A DNA stretch of 10,273 nt from positions 1-10,273 of the forward strand of contig JALRFG010000041.1 of NCBI GenBank assembly GCA_023253795.1. The letters are read 5' to 3'. The notes under the pieces are model-generated. The model made no database searches. It was not told the DNA's origin and worked only from the letters and a program-made list of their open reading frames with translations. The position numbers were made by a program, and so were the translations under genes. Positions within the stretch are counted from its first letter, which is position 1; every line of letters begins with the position of its first letter. The DNA comes from Methylocystis sp. (GTDB lineage: Bacteria; Pseudomonadota; Alphaproteobacteria; Rhizobiales; Beijerinckiaceae). Shown here in pieces: positions 1 through 6,247 of the stretch.

Positions 1-101
1 GGGAGGGACTGCTTTGGGTCGCCGCCGTGCTGACTTTGTACACAGGATTTGATTATTTACAGGCGGCGATTGTGCATTTCGGGGAAGACGAGTCCGCATG
101 A
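1..101 (+). CDS. pgsA: CDP-diacylglycerol-glycerol-3-phosphate 3-phosphatidyltransferase, C-terminal end (partial)
   Basis: Only the last 32 codons are present; the reading phase starts at base 3 and the stop is TGA at 99-101. The visible tail reads LLWVAAVLTLYTGFDYL followed by a short polar end. This matches the last transmembrane helix and the YTG.DY motif that closes PgsA proteins of the CDP-alcohol phosphatidyltransferase family. The full enzyme transfers phosphatidyl from CDP-diacylglycerol to glycerol-3-phosphate at the inner membrane, the committed step to phosphatidylglycerol. The catalytic motif lies upstream of the window and cannot be checked. The stop codon overlaps the moaD start (ATGA), so the two are probably co-transcribed and translationally coupled; pgsA-moaD-moaE is a familiar order in rhizobia. 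The identification rests on a short tail plus context. Confidence 0.8.
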   Translation, partial: EGLLWVAAVLTLYTGFDYLQAAIVHFGEDESA

Positions 102-349
102 AAGCCGTCTATTTCGCCTGGGTGCGCGAGCGCATCGGCGTGGCGGAGGAAGAAATCACGCCGCCGGCGAGCGTCCAGACCGTTGAGCAACTCGTCGATT
201 GGCTCGCCGCACGCGGCGAGGGTTACGCCGCCGCTTTCGCCAATCGCAAAAGCGTCCGCGCTGCGCTCGACAAGATGCATGTCACAACGCAAACGCCGAT
301 CGCTAGCGCGCGAGAGATCGCCTTCTTTCCACCGATGACAGGCGGCTAA
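98..349 (+). CDS. moaD: Molybdopterin synthase small subunit MoaD (sulfur carrier)
   Basis: This 83-residue protein has the ubiquitin-like sulfur-carrier length and the diagnostic C-terminal end FFPPMTGG. In the family the terminal Gly-Gly is adenylated by MoeB, converted to a thiocarboxylate, and donates sulfur to cyclic pyranopterin monophosphate in the MoaE active site during molybdenum cofactor synthesis in the cytoplasm. The N-terminal MKAVYFAWVRERIGV is the first beta strand and loop typical of MoaD, and the central VEQLVDWLA is the following helix. The ATG overlaps the pgsA stop by four bases, and moaE begins one base after the TAA, so the pair is almost certainly translated from one message in a balanced ratio. 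No truncation is seen. The main alternative, a ThiS-type carrier, is unlikely because moaE follows directly. Confidence 0.95.
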   Translation: MKAVYFAWVRERIGVAEEEITPPASVQTVEQLVDWLAARGEGYAAAFANRKSVRAALDKMHVTTQTPIASAREIAFFPPMTGG

Positions 350-350
350 G

Positions 351-833
351 ATGATCGCGCCAACCGTGCGCGTGCAGGCTGAAGACTTCGATGTCGTCGC
401 CGAAGAAACGCGATTGACGCAGGGACGGCGCGATATCGGCGCCGTCGTCGCCTTCACCGGCCTGTGTCGCGACGAAGCGGGAACGCTTCACGCCCTCGAA
501 CTGGAACATTATCCCGGCATGGCGGAAGCGGAGATCGTGCGCGTCGCCGAGGCGGCGCTGGAACGCTGGCCGCTGATGGGGCTAACGGTCATTCATCGTT
601 ACGGCCTGATCCGCCCCGGCGCGCGGATCGTGCTGGTAATCGCCGCCGCACGTCATCGCGCCGAAGCCTTCGCGGCGGCGGAGTTCATGATGGATTATCT
701 CAAAACCCGCGCGCCCTTCTGGAAGAAAACCCATCGCGTCGATGGCGCGCAGGGCGACTGGGTCGAGGCGAAGGCGTCGGACGACGCCGCCACCGCACGA
801 TGGGACGCTAAACCATCAAGCCCGGCGCGATGA
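351..833 (+). CDS. moaE: Molybdopterin synthase catalytic subunit MoaE
   Basis: The protein has 160 residues, close to the family norm of about 150. MoaE forms a heterotetramer with MoaD and inserts two sulfurs into cyclic pyranopterin monophosphate to make molybdopterin. Conserved blocks are seen in order: FTGLCR (35-40), LELEHYPGMAE (49-59), IHRYG (81-85), RHR (101-103) and YLKTRAPFWKK (116-126). The lysines K118 and K125/K126 in the last block correspond to the catalytic lysines known from E. coli MoaE, and the WVEAK that follows (137-141) is also typical. The start is an ATG one base past the moaD stop, with an AGGCGG sequence inside the end of moaD as a possible ribosome site. The last 26 bases overlap the 3' end of the convergent Yip1-family gene, and no terminator hairpin is visible between them. 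Confidence 0.95.
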   Translation: MIAPTVRVQAEDFDVVAEETRLTQGRRDIGAVVAFTGLCRDEAGTLHALELEHYPGMAEAEIVRVAEAALERWPLMGLTVIHRYGLIRPGARIVLVIAAARHRAEAFAAAEFMMDYLKTRAPFWKKTHRVDGAQGDWVEAKASDDAATARWDAKPSSPAR

Positions 834-1389
834 GGTGAACGATCCGGCCATGCAATGCGCTGGTCGCCATCGTCACAGCCAGCGCGACAACCGTATAAAC
901 GTCGACATTATCTTTTGGCACGCCGAGCATCCGCGTTGCGCCAAGGTAGAAAATATAAACGCCCCAGAAGCCCAGAAAATCGAGAAAGCGCAAACCGGGA
1001 ACCAGCCCGAATCCGGCCGCCAACCAGGCTGGTGTGTAGGCGTAGGCCGCCAGCGTCAGCGCGCGACGGTCATTCGTTTCGCCCTCGAAATAGGGCGCGG
1101 CCATCGACAGCACGAAAGCGATGAGAAAAATCGCCGGCAGGCTAAGCGCATATTGGACAAGCGCCCGCCACAGACCGGCGGCAAAGGTGGAATGAACATA
1201 GGTCAGGGTTGCGCGGGAATAAAAGCCAAACAGCCAGGAGCTGATAAAACTTGCAAAAGGCGGAATGGCCGCCAAATAGAGAATATAGTTGCGATAAAGA
1301 TTGGGAATGCCGACGTCTTCTGTAGTTATGGCGTCCCATTCTTTCCGGGGCGCCAAGATTAGGCCTTTTGCTCGTGAAATCAATGACAT
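808..1389 (-). CDS. Yip1-family multi-pass membrane protein
   Basis: With the start chosen here the protein has 193 residues. The N-terminus MSLISRAKGLILAPRKEWDAI is the typical opening of bacterial Yip1-domain proteins (amphipathic segment, then P..EW). About five hydrophobic segments follow, near residues 31-55, 72-98, 110-132, 134-155 and 163-188, with AYAYTPAWLA (115-124) as the conserved Yip1-like stretch. The role of bacterial members is not established, so no function beyond an inner-membrane protein is given. The ATG at 1389-1387 has a GGGAG motif eight bases upstream on its strand. A longer in-frame reading up to 1572 adds 61 residues of low-complexity polar sequence that runs into the next gene, and it is rejected. 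The gene is convergent with moaE (26-bp 3' overlap) and divergent from the flippase-like gene across 130 bp. Confidence 0.85.
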   Translation of the reverse strand: MSLISRAKGLILAPRKEWDAITTEDVGIPNLYRNYILYLAAIPPFASFISSWLFGFYSRATLTYVHSTFAAGLWRALVQYALSLPAIFLIAFVLSMAAPYFEGETNDRRALTLAAYAYTPAWLAAGFGLVPGLRFLDFLGFWGVYIFYLGATRMLGVPKDNVDVYTVVALAVTMATSALHGRIVHLIAPGLMV

Positions 1390-1519
1390 TAGCCATACTC
1401 CCAGGCCGTCTTGCCGCAACGCGTCCCACGCGAAGCCTTTACCCTTGCCCCCATTGTCTCGACATGCGAGGGGTCGTCGCGGCGACGCGTCGTGATCATC
1501 ATCTAATGCGGCAGACGGC

Positions 1520-2500
1520 ATGAGAAAACTGGCGGAAATATTCTGGCCGATAATTGGCCTCGTCGCGGTCATCGCGTCGTTTTACCTGCTGTATCACGAA
1601 TTTCAGGGGGAATCGGTCGGCGCCGAGGTCTGGGCGGCGCTGAAAGCCGTTCCGCCATCCCATTACTTCTTCGCCGCCTGCTCGACATTGCTCGCCTATG
1701 CGGCGCTCGCCTGGTACGATCAGATCGCTTTGCTACATCTTGGCGTGAGACACATCTCCTGGGTCTTCATCTCGATGTGCTCTTTCACGACTTACGCTCT
1801 GTCTCACAACATCGGCGCCAGCGTGTTCTCAGGGGCGATGGTGCGTTACCGCGCCTATTCGAGCAAAGGCATGACCGCCGTACAGGTGGCGGGGCTGGTG
1901 CTGCTGTGCTCCTACACCTTCGCTTTCGGCAATGTTCTGCTCGGCGGATTGCTGCTGACCTACGATCCCGCCATGATGCAGCGCCTGTCAGGCTTTTTGC
2001 CGGACTTGCTGACGAATCCGGCGACGGCGCGCATTGTCGGCCTGACCTGTCTCGGCTTTGTCGCCGTTTACGTCTTCGGCTCGCTGTTGCATTTTAAGCC
2101 CTTCCGGGTCGGATCCTATGAAATCGTCTATCCGCGACCGGAGATCATGTACCGCCAGTTGTTCGCTGCGCCGGCGGAATTGATCGGCGCAGCCGGCATT
2201 ATCTATTTTGCGCTGCCGGAGACCGGCAACCCTGGTTACATCGCTGTTCTTGGCGCGTTTCTGCTGTCTTTTTCCGCGGCGCTGGTTTCACATGCACCCG
2301 GCGGGCTTGGCGTTTTCGAACTGCTGTTCATCAATCTGATGCCGGAAGTGCCGCGCGTCGAAGTGCTGGCGGCGCTTTTGGTGTGGCGACTGTTTTATCT
2401 GATCATCCCGCTGCTGGCGGCGCTTGTCGTCGTCGCCATGTTCGAGCGCAAGAAACTCGTCGAAAAGCTACGCAGCGTCGGCGTCGATCTTTCCGAATAA
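1520..2500 (+). CDS. Lysylphosphatidylglycerol synthase transmembrane-domain (UPF0104/YbhN-like) protein
   Basis: This 326-residue protein is built almost wholly of membrane helices, roughly at residues 8-25, 48-68, 80-100, 121-146, 170-190, 215-232, 238-258 and 285-308, ending in a basic tail. Family signatures are YALSHNIGAS..SGAMVRYR (93-111) and SHAPGGLGVFELLF (257-270), the latter being the hallmark PGGLGVFE motif of the MprF N-terminal domain and its stand-alone relatives. In MprF this domain flips aminoacylated phosphatidylglycerol across the membrane; in stand-alone proteins the substrate is usually unknown. There is no C-terminal aminoacyl-transferase domain here, so it should not be called a lysyl-PG synthase. 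An in-frame stop at 1493-1495 leaves the ATG at 1520 as the only reasonable start, although its ribosome site is weak. A strong hairpin follows the stop at once. Confidence 0.85.
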   Translation: MRKLAEIFWPIIGLVAVIASFYLLYHEFQGESVGAEVWAALKAVPPSHYFFAACSTLLAYAALAWYDQIALLHLGVRHISWVFISMCSFTTYALSHNIGASVFSGAMVRYRAYSSKGMTAVQVAGLVLLCSYTFAFGNVLLGGLLLTYDPAMMQRLSGFLPDLLTNPATARIVGLTCLGFVAVYVFGSLLHFKPFRVGSYEIVYPRPEIMYRQLFAAPAELIGAAGIIYFALPETGNPGYIAVLGAFLLSFSAALVSHAPGGLGVFELLFINLMPEVPRVEVLAALLVWRLFYLIIPLLAALVVVAMFERKKLVEKLRSVGVDLSE

Positions 2501-2501
2501 C

Positions 2502-2533
2502 AAAAAAGGCCGGACAAAAATCCGGCCTTTTTT
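2502..2533. terminator. Bidirectional intrinsic terminator
   Basis: A perfect 13-bp inverted repeat (AAAAAAGGCCGGA at 2502-2514 and TCCGGCCTTTTTT at 2521-2533) flanks a 6-base loop. Each strand ends in a run of six T after a GC-rich stem core. It starts two bases after the stop of the flippase-like gene and lies 22 bases beyond the stop of the convergent sciP gene, so it can end transcription from both sides. Confidence 0.93.
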
Positions 2534-2554
2534 ATCCCCTCAGCGGATTGTCGA

Positions 2555-2830
2555 TCACATTCGATATTGCTGAATACGTGTCGTGCGCAGACCAGCCAGA
2601 CCATGCTGATCAATCGACGTCTGCCAGCTCAAAAACTCATCAACTGTCAGCGTATAGCGCGTGCAGGCTTCATCGAGCGACAGCAGGCCGCCCCGCACAG
2701 CGGCGACAACCTCCGCCTTGCGACGGATCACCCAACGCTTGGTCGAGACAGGCGGCAGATCGGCGATGGTGAGCGGGCTGCCATCCGGGCCGATCACATA
2801 TTTTACGCGTTGGCGGTTCGTCTCATGCAT
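2555..2830 (-). CDS. sciP: SciP/DUF1153 family cell-cycle transcription regulator (CtrA inhibitor)
   Basis: The 91-residue protein matches the alphaproteobacterial DUF1153/SciP family almost along its whole length. Blocks are KYVIGPDGSPLTIADLPP (10-27), TKRWVIRRKAEVVAAVRGG (30-48), the helix-turn-helix region LLSLDEACTRYTLTVDEFLSW (49-69), and the C-terminal GLAGLRTTRIQQYR. In Caulobacter, SciP is a small DNA-binding protein made late in the cell cycle that binds CtrA and blocks transcription of CtrA-activated genes. The same role is inferred here from homology. The ATG at 2830 begins at MHETNRQR as in relatives. A TTG eight codons upstream (2854) is possible but has no conserved residues after it. 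The gene points away from pyrH and ends at the shared terminator. A CtrA-box-like sequence lies about 60 bp upstream. Confidence 0.93.
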   Translation of the reverse strand: MHETNRQRVKYVIGPDGSPLTIADLPPVSTKRWVIRRKAEVVAAVRGGLLSLDEACTRYTLTVDEFLSWQTSIDQHGLAGLRTTRIQQYRM

Positions 2831-2871
2831 TCTTTTACTCGCACCTGTACTCAAACTCGTGACAACAAGAG

Positions 2872-2902
2872 ATCTAACAGCAGGCTTTTAAAATTTACCT
2901 AA
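2872..2902 (-). promoter_or_regulatory. Candidate CtrA-box promoter of sciP
   Basis: On the minus strand, TTAG-N7-TTAA occupies 2902-2888. This is one base from the canonical CtrA site TTAA-N7-TTAA. It is followed by a -10-like TTAGAT at 2877-2872, spaced so that the CtrA site would cover the -35 position, as in CtrA-activated promoters. The implied transcript would start near 2866 and have a leader of about 36 bases before the sciP ATG. In Caulobacter sciP is itself activated by CtrA, so the site makes biological sense. The region is AT-rich, so a chance match is quite possible. Confidence 0.4.
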
Positions 2903-3196
2903 ACGCAGATGATTGATCTAAAACTAAAAATAAACCAATTCTTAGGAACTCGCGGCCCAGGGCCGAAATCCCGGTAAAATCATGATGCTCAATCATGCTG
3001 ACAGCGCATCACGCCTCCAGTTTGGCGCAACATTCAATTCAAGACGCGGTTAAGGAAAACTTTCCCCACGCCACTCAAACGCCCGATCGGGATAATTGCA
3101 GACGTCATGCGACAAGTTCTGGATGGTTTGTCCGGATGGCTTGCCGGAGCGGCGCCCGGTTTTGTAAGACCATGGCATGATCCATCCATTTCTCGC

Positions 3197-3201
3197 AGGA
3201 G
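3197..3201 (+). promoter_or_regulatory. Ribosome binding site deciding the pyrH start
   Basis: A perfect AGGAG stands seven bases before the GTG at 3209. This favours the GTG over the in-frame ATG at 3107, which would add 34 residues with no family counterpart. Confidence 0.85.
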
Positions 3202-3208
3202 AGCCGAC

Positions 3209-3937
3209 GTGAGCAGCGCTGTCGTCACCCCGAAATGGAGCCGTGTCGTCGTCAAATTGTCCGGCGAAGCCTTGCAGGGAAGCTCCGCCTATGGGCTCGA
3301 TGCCGCGACGCTGGCCCGAATCGCCGGCGATCTCGCAGCGGCCAGCGCCGCCGGACACCAGATTGCTGTGGTCGTCGGGGGCGGCAATTTTTTCAGGGGC
3401 ATCAAGGGCGCCGATAGTGGAATCGAGCGTGCCCGCGCCGACTCGATCGGCATGCTGGCCACCGTGATGAACGGTCTCGCGCTGGAGCAGGCGATCGAGG
3501 GGCAGGGACGGCCGGCGCGCTGCCTGTCGGCCGTGCCGATGCCCGCCGTCTGCGAATCCTTTTCACGCCGCGCCGCGCTGCACCATCTCGAAAAGGGCCG
3601 GGTGGTCATCGCCGCCGGAGGCACCGGCAATCCTTTTTTCACGACAGATACCGGAGCCGTGCTGCGAGCCGCCGAATTGTCGGCCGACGCGGTGTTGAAG
3701 GCGACGCAGGTCGATGGGGTCTATACCGCCGATCCCAAGCGCGATCCCTCGGCAACACGCTACGATGCGCTGACCCATGATGAGGCCATCGCCAAAAATC
3801 TGGCCGTCATGGATACGGCCGCTTTTGCGTTGGCGCGAGAAAACCGCATTCCAATCATTGTCTTCTCCATCGCCGAAGCCGGCGCCATCACCACAACGCT
3901 GGCCGGGCGGGGCCGGGCGACGCTGGTGTCGCCCTGA
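3209..3937 (+). CDS. pyrH: UMP kinase PyrH
   Basis: With the GTG start the product has 242 residues, the usual bacterial UMP kinase length. It phosphorylates UMP to UDP with ATP in the cytoplasm, as a hexamer of the amino-acid-kinase fold, and is the first step toward UTP and CTP. Motifs visible in order are VVVKLSGEAL (13-22), VVVGGGNFFRG (54-64), GGTGNPFFTTDTGA (137-150) with the nucleotide-binding DTGA, LKATQVDGVYTADP (163-176) and MDTAAFALA (201-209). An AGGAG motif seven bases before the GTG supports this start. The gene is first in the co-oriented run to bamA, and frr follows after 79 bp. In many bacteria rpsB and tsf precede pyrH; here the upstream neighbour is the divergent sciP. No defects are seen. 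Confidence 0.97.
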   Translation: MSSAVVTPKWSRVVVKLSGEALQGSSAYGLDAATLARIAGDLAAASAAGHQIAVVVGGGNFFRGIKGADSGIERARADSIGMLATVMNGLALEQAIEGQGRPARCLSAVPMPAVCESFSRRAALHHLEKGRVVIAAGGTGNPFFTTDTGAVLRAAELSADAVLKATQVDGVYTADPKRDPSATRYDALTHDEAIAKNLAVMDTAAFALARENRIPIIVFSIAEAGAITTTLAGRGRATLVSP

Positions 3938-4016
3938 GGTCAAGCGCCACGGAAAAAACACGGATAGACGTCAAAACCCGCTTTCGGGAACCGATAGAGA
4001 ACAGGTGACAGGACCG

Positions 4017-4577
4017 ATGTCAGACAAATTCGATCTCGCCGATATCAAGCGCCGCATGCAAGGCTCCGTCGCCACGCTCAAGCATGAATTTGGTGGGCTT
4101 CGCACCGGTCGCGCCTCCGCCAGCCTGCTCGATCCGGTCCATGTCGACGCCTATGGCCAGCATTCCCCCCTCACGCAGGTGGCGACGGTCAGCGTTCCCG
4201 AACCCCGCATGATTTCTGTCCAGGTTTGGGACAAGGCGCTGGTGATCGCCGTAGACAAAGCGATCCGGGAGGCTAATCTCGGCCTCCAGCCGACGGTCGA
4301 AGGCCAGATTCTGCGTATCCGCATGCCTGAACTCAACGAACAGCGCCGCAAGGAACTGGTCAAGGTCGCGCATAAATACGCCGAGGAAGCGCGCGTCGCC
4401 GTTCGTCACGTGCGTCGCGACGGGCTGGATGTGTTAAAGAAATTGCTCAAGGACAAGGCCATTCCGGAAGACGACGAAAAGCGTCACGAGACCGATGTCC
4501 AGAAGGCGACCGACGAAACGATCAAGGAGATCGACGCCGTTCTCGCCACCAAGGAAAAAGAGATTATGCAGGTCTGA
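4017..4577 (+). CDS. frr: Ribosome recycling factor
   Basis: The 186-residue product matches the nearly invariant RRF length. RRF works with EF-G to split the post-termination ribosome from mRNA and tRNA. The opening FDLADIKRRMQGSVATLK forms the first helix of the three-helix bundle. It is followed by LRTGRAS (28-34), the small beta domain with VPEPRMISVQVWD (60-72) and IRMPELNEQRRKELVK (101-116), and by VRHVRRDGLDVLKK (129-142), which carries the conserved arginine pair. The start ATG is supported by AGGTGA eight bases upstream. A longer in-frame reading starting inside pyrH is only the open frame and is rejected. The gene sits between pyrH and uppS, the common bacterial order. Confidence 0.97.
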   Translation: MSDKFDLADIKRRMQGSVATLKHEFGGLRTGRASASLLDPVHVDAYGQHSPLTQVATVSVPEPRMISVQVWDKALVIAVDKAIREANLGLQPTVEGQILRIRMPELNEQRRKELVKVAHKYAEEARVAVRHVRRDGLDVLKKLLKDKAIPEDDEKRHETDVQKATDETIKEIDAVLATKEKEIMQV

Positions 4578-4616
4578 TCCGGATCGATCTGCAGTAAGGG
4601 CGTCTGGAAATTATTT

Positions 4617-5393
4617 ATGGCGGGAAGCGTTCTTCAAGAGAAAGTCGCGATCGCCCCGGACGACGGGGCGAGTCCCCGTCATGTCGCAATCATCATGGAT
4701 GGCAATGGACGGTGGGCGAAGGCGCGCGGACTGCCGCGTCTGGAAGGACACCGGCGTGGCGTTGAGTCGTTACGTCGCGCCGTGCGCACCGCCATTGAAC
4801 TGAAAATCGCTTATCTGACGGTTTATTCGTTTTCGGCTGAAAACTGGACACGGCCGTTTGAAGAAGTGCAAAGCCTGATGGGTCTGCTGCATCTCTTCAT
4901 CCGCAATGATCTCTCCGAATTGAAAGCGAATAATGTTCGTATCAGAGTGATTGGCGCGCGCGACGGTCTGCCGTCGGATATTGTCGGATTGCTTGAAGAA
5001 GCCGAGCGCGTCACCAAAAACAACACAGGCCTGGTTCTGGTCGTCGCCTTCAACTATGGCGGTCGACAGGAAATCGCCGCCGCAGCGCGCGCATTGGCTG
5101 AAAAAGTCGCGCGGGGCGAACTCGCCGCCAATCAGATCGACGCCGAAGCGTTTGGCGCCGCGCTTTATACGTCCGATATTCCGGACCCCGATCTTGTGAT
5201 CCGCACCTCCGGCGAAAAGCGCATTTCGAATTTTCTGCTCTGGCAGGCGGCCTATGCGGAATTCGTTTTTCTCGATGTTCTGTGGCCCGATTTCAGCAAA
5301 CTCGATTTCATCGCCGCGCTGGATGAATATGCGCAGCGTGATCGTCGCTATGGAGGCGTCGAAACTCAACACGCCATAAAGACGGCGTCGTGA
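4617..5393 (+). CDS. uppS: Undecaprenyl diphosphate synthase (cis-prenyltransferase)
   Basis: The 258-residue enzyme condenses eight isopentenyl diphosphates onto farnesyl diphosphate in cis to make undecaprenyl diphosphate, the lipid carrier for peptidoglycan and O-antigen. Family blocks are HVAIIMDGNGRWAKARG (22-38) with the catalytic aspartate D28 and the pyrophosphate-binding GNGRW, GHRRG (44-48), SFSAENWTRP (71-80), and IRTSGEKRISNFLLWQAAYAE (195-215). The last block carries R196 and R202, which bind the isopentenyl diphosphate, and E215, a magnesium ligand. The first 20 residues are variable, and a weak GGA sits about eight bases before the ATG. The stop overlaps the cdsA GTG start (GTGA), which suggests coupled translation. 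Its precursors depend on dxr two genes downstream. Confidence 0.97.
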   Translation: MAGSVLQEKVAIAPDDGASPRHVAIIMDGNGRWAKARGLPRLEGHRRGVESLRRAVRTAIELKIAYLTVYSFSAENWTRPFEEVQSLMGLLHLFIRNDLSELKANNVRIRVIGARDGLPSDIVGLLEEAERVTKNNTGLVLVVAFNYGGRQEIAAAARALAEKVARGELAANQIDAEAFGAALYTSDIPDPDLVIRTSGEKRISNFLLWQAAYAEFVFLDVLWPDFSKLDFIAALDEYAQRDRRYGGVETQHAIKTAS

Positions 5394-6235
5394 GCGACGC
5401 GCCCGTCAAAAAAACCGGCGGCTTTGCTGATCTCGGTCCTCGTGTTCTTTCCGCTGTGGCGATGATCGCCTCGGCGCTGGGCGCGCTTTATGCGGGCGGC
5501 GACCTCTTCGTTCTGTTCTGGCTCTCCGCCGGCGTCGCCGTTAACTGGGAGTGGCAACGGCTGATCGGCGGCGAGCGTCTCGAAGTTCGCTATGGGGCAG
5601 GGGGCGCCACAGTCGCCGCAGCGGCGGCCCTCGGCCATCTTTCCCTGCCGTTTTACGCCTTCCTCGTCATCGCCACTGGCGCAATCGGCGTTGCGGCGCT
5701 GGCCGACGCCCCTCGTCGGCTCTGGGCAGGCGCAGGCGTCTTGTACGCCAGCGCGCTGGTGTTTTCCGTCTGTGTGCTGCGCGCCTCCGAACCTTACGGA
5801 CTGGCGACGATCGCCATGTTGTTTGCGATTGTCTGGGGCACCGACATTTTCGCTTACTTTGGCGGGCGGCTGATCGGCGGCCCCAAGCTGTGGCCGGCGG
5901 TGTCCGCCGGCAAAACATGGTCTGGCACGCTCACCGGGATTTTCAGTGGCGCGGCGCTGGGGCTCGCGGCGGCGCGCATGGGCGCCGGCGAGGGGCTGGC
6001 GCTGGCCCCGACGTTCCTGATCTGCCTGATCGTAGCGGCGGTCTCGCAAGCCGGCGATCTCTTTGAATCGTCAATCAAACGGCGCTATGGCGTCAAGGAT
6101 TCGAGCCAGCTCATTCCGGGCCATGGCGGCGTCATGGACCGGCTCGACGGCTTCACCTTCGCGGTGATCTTCGCCGCCGGTCTCGGCCTGGTCCGCGCCG
6201 GCGCATCGGTAGCCGCTGGCCTCTTCTTCTGGTAA
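5390..6235 (+). CDS. cdsA: Phosphatidate cytidylyltransferase (CDP-diglyceride synthase)
   Basis: This 281-residue integral membrane protein makes CDP-diacylglycerol from CTP and phosphatidate, the precursor of all inner-membrane phospholipids, including the phosphatidylglycerol made by PgsA at the window start. The family signature S..KR....KD....PGHGG..DR.D is complete at residues 227-253 (SSIKRRYGVKD, then IPGHGGVMDRLDG). A second conserved stretch, WGTDIFAYFGGRLIGGPKL (149-167) followed by SAGKTWSG (172-179), is also present. About seven to eight hydrophobic segments are seen. The GTG start overlaps the uppS stop, and no better start exists nearby. It is followed after 12 bp by dxr. No missing motif is noted. 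Confidence 0.96.
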   Translation: MSDAPVKKTGGFADLGPRVLSAVAMIASALGALYAGGDLFVLFWLSAGVAVNWEWQRLIGGERLEVRYGAGGATVAAAAALGHLSLPFYAFLVIATGAIGVAALADAPRRLWAGAGVLYASALVFSVCVLRASEPYGLATIAMLFAIVWGTDIFAYFGGRLIGGPKLWPAVSAGKTWSGTLTGIFSGAALGLAAARMGAGEGLALAPTFLICLIVAAVSQAGDLFESSIKRRYGVKDSSQLIPGHGGVMDRLDGFTFAVIFAAGLGLVRAGASVAAGLFFW

Positions 6236-6247
6236 GCACCAATATCA

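Larger units (their letters stand above)
2831..3208. other. Divergent intergenic region between sciP and pyrH
   Basis: This stretch holds no convincing gene. The part next to sciP (about 2884-2945) is clearly more AT-rich than the rest of the window and carries the CtrA-box candidate. Further on are short palindromes: CGGCCCAGGGCCG (2953-2965), ATCATGAT (2979-2986) with a second ATCATG at 2992-2997, GGAAA-AC-TTTCC (3054-3065) and CCCGATCGGG (3082-3091). A GATAAT at 3091-3096 resembles a -10 element but lacks a recognisable -35, so no pyrH promoter is called. A reading frame open from 3107 into pyrH exists, but its extra 34 residues look unlike any UMP kinase N-terminus. Confidence 0.6.

Noticed and set aside
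1390..1572. N-terminal extension of the Yip1-family protein by 61 residues
   Set aside because: The added sequence is polar, unlike the family, overlaps the divergent gene, and a good ribosome site precedes the internal ATG at 1389.
2945..2970. GGAAC resembling a -35 of the EcfG general stress sigma factor
   Set aside because: No matching CGTT-type -10 is found 16-17 bases downstream.
3121..3146. Imperfect 13-bp tandem repeat (GGATGGTTTGTCC, then GGATGGCTTGCCG)
   Set aside because: There are only two copies with three mismatches and no further copies nearby; a chance duplication in GC-rich DNA is the simplest reading.
3107..3208. N-terminal extension of PyrH by 34 residues from an upstream ATG
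   Set aside because: UMP kinases normally begin just before the KLSGEAL motif, and a perfect AGGAG precedes the GTG at 3209.
3977..3988. CCCG-CTTT-CGGG hairpin between pyrH and frr
   Set aside because: The four-base stem has no T-run after it, so it is too weak to call a terminator.
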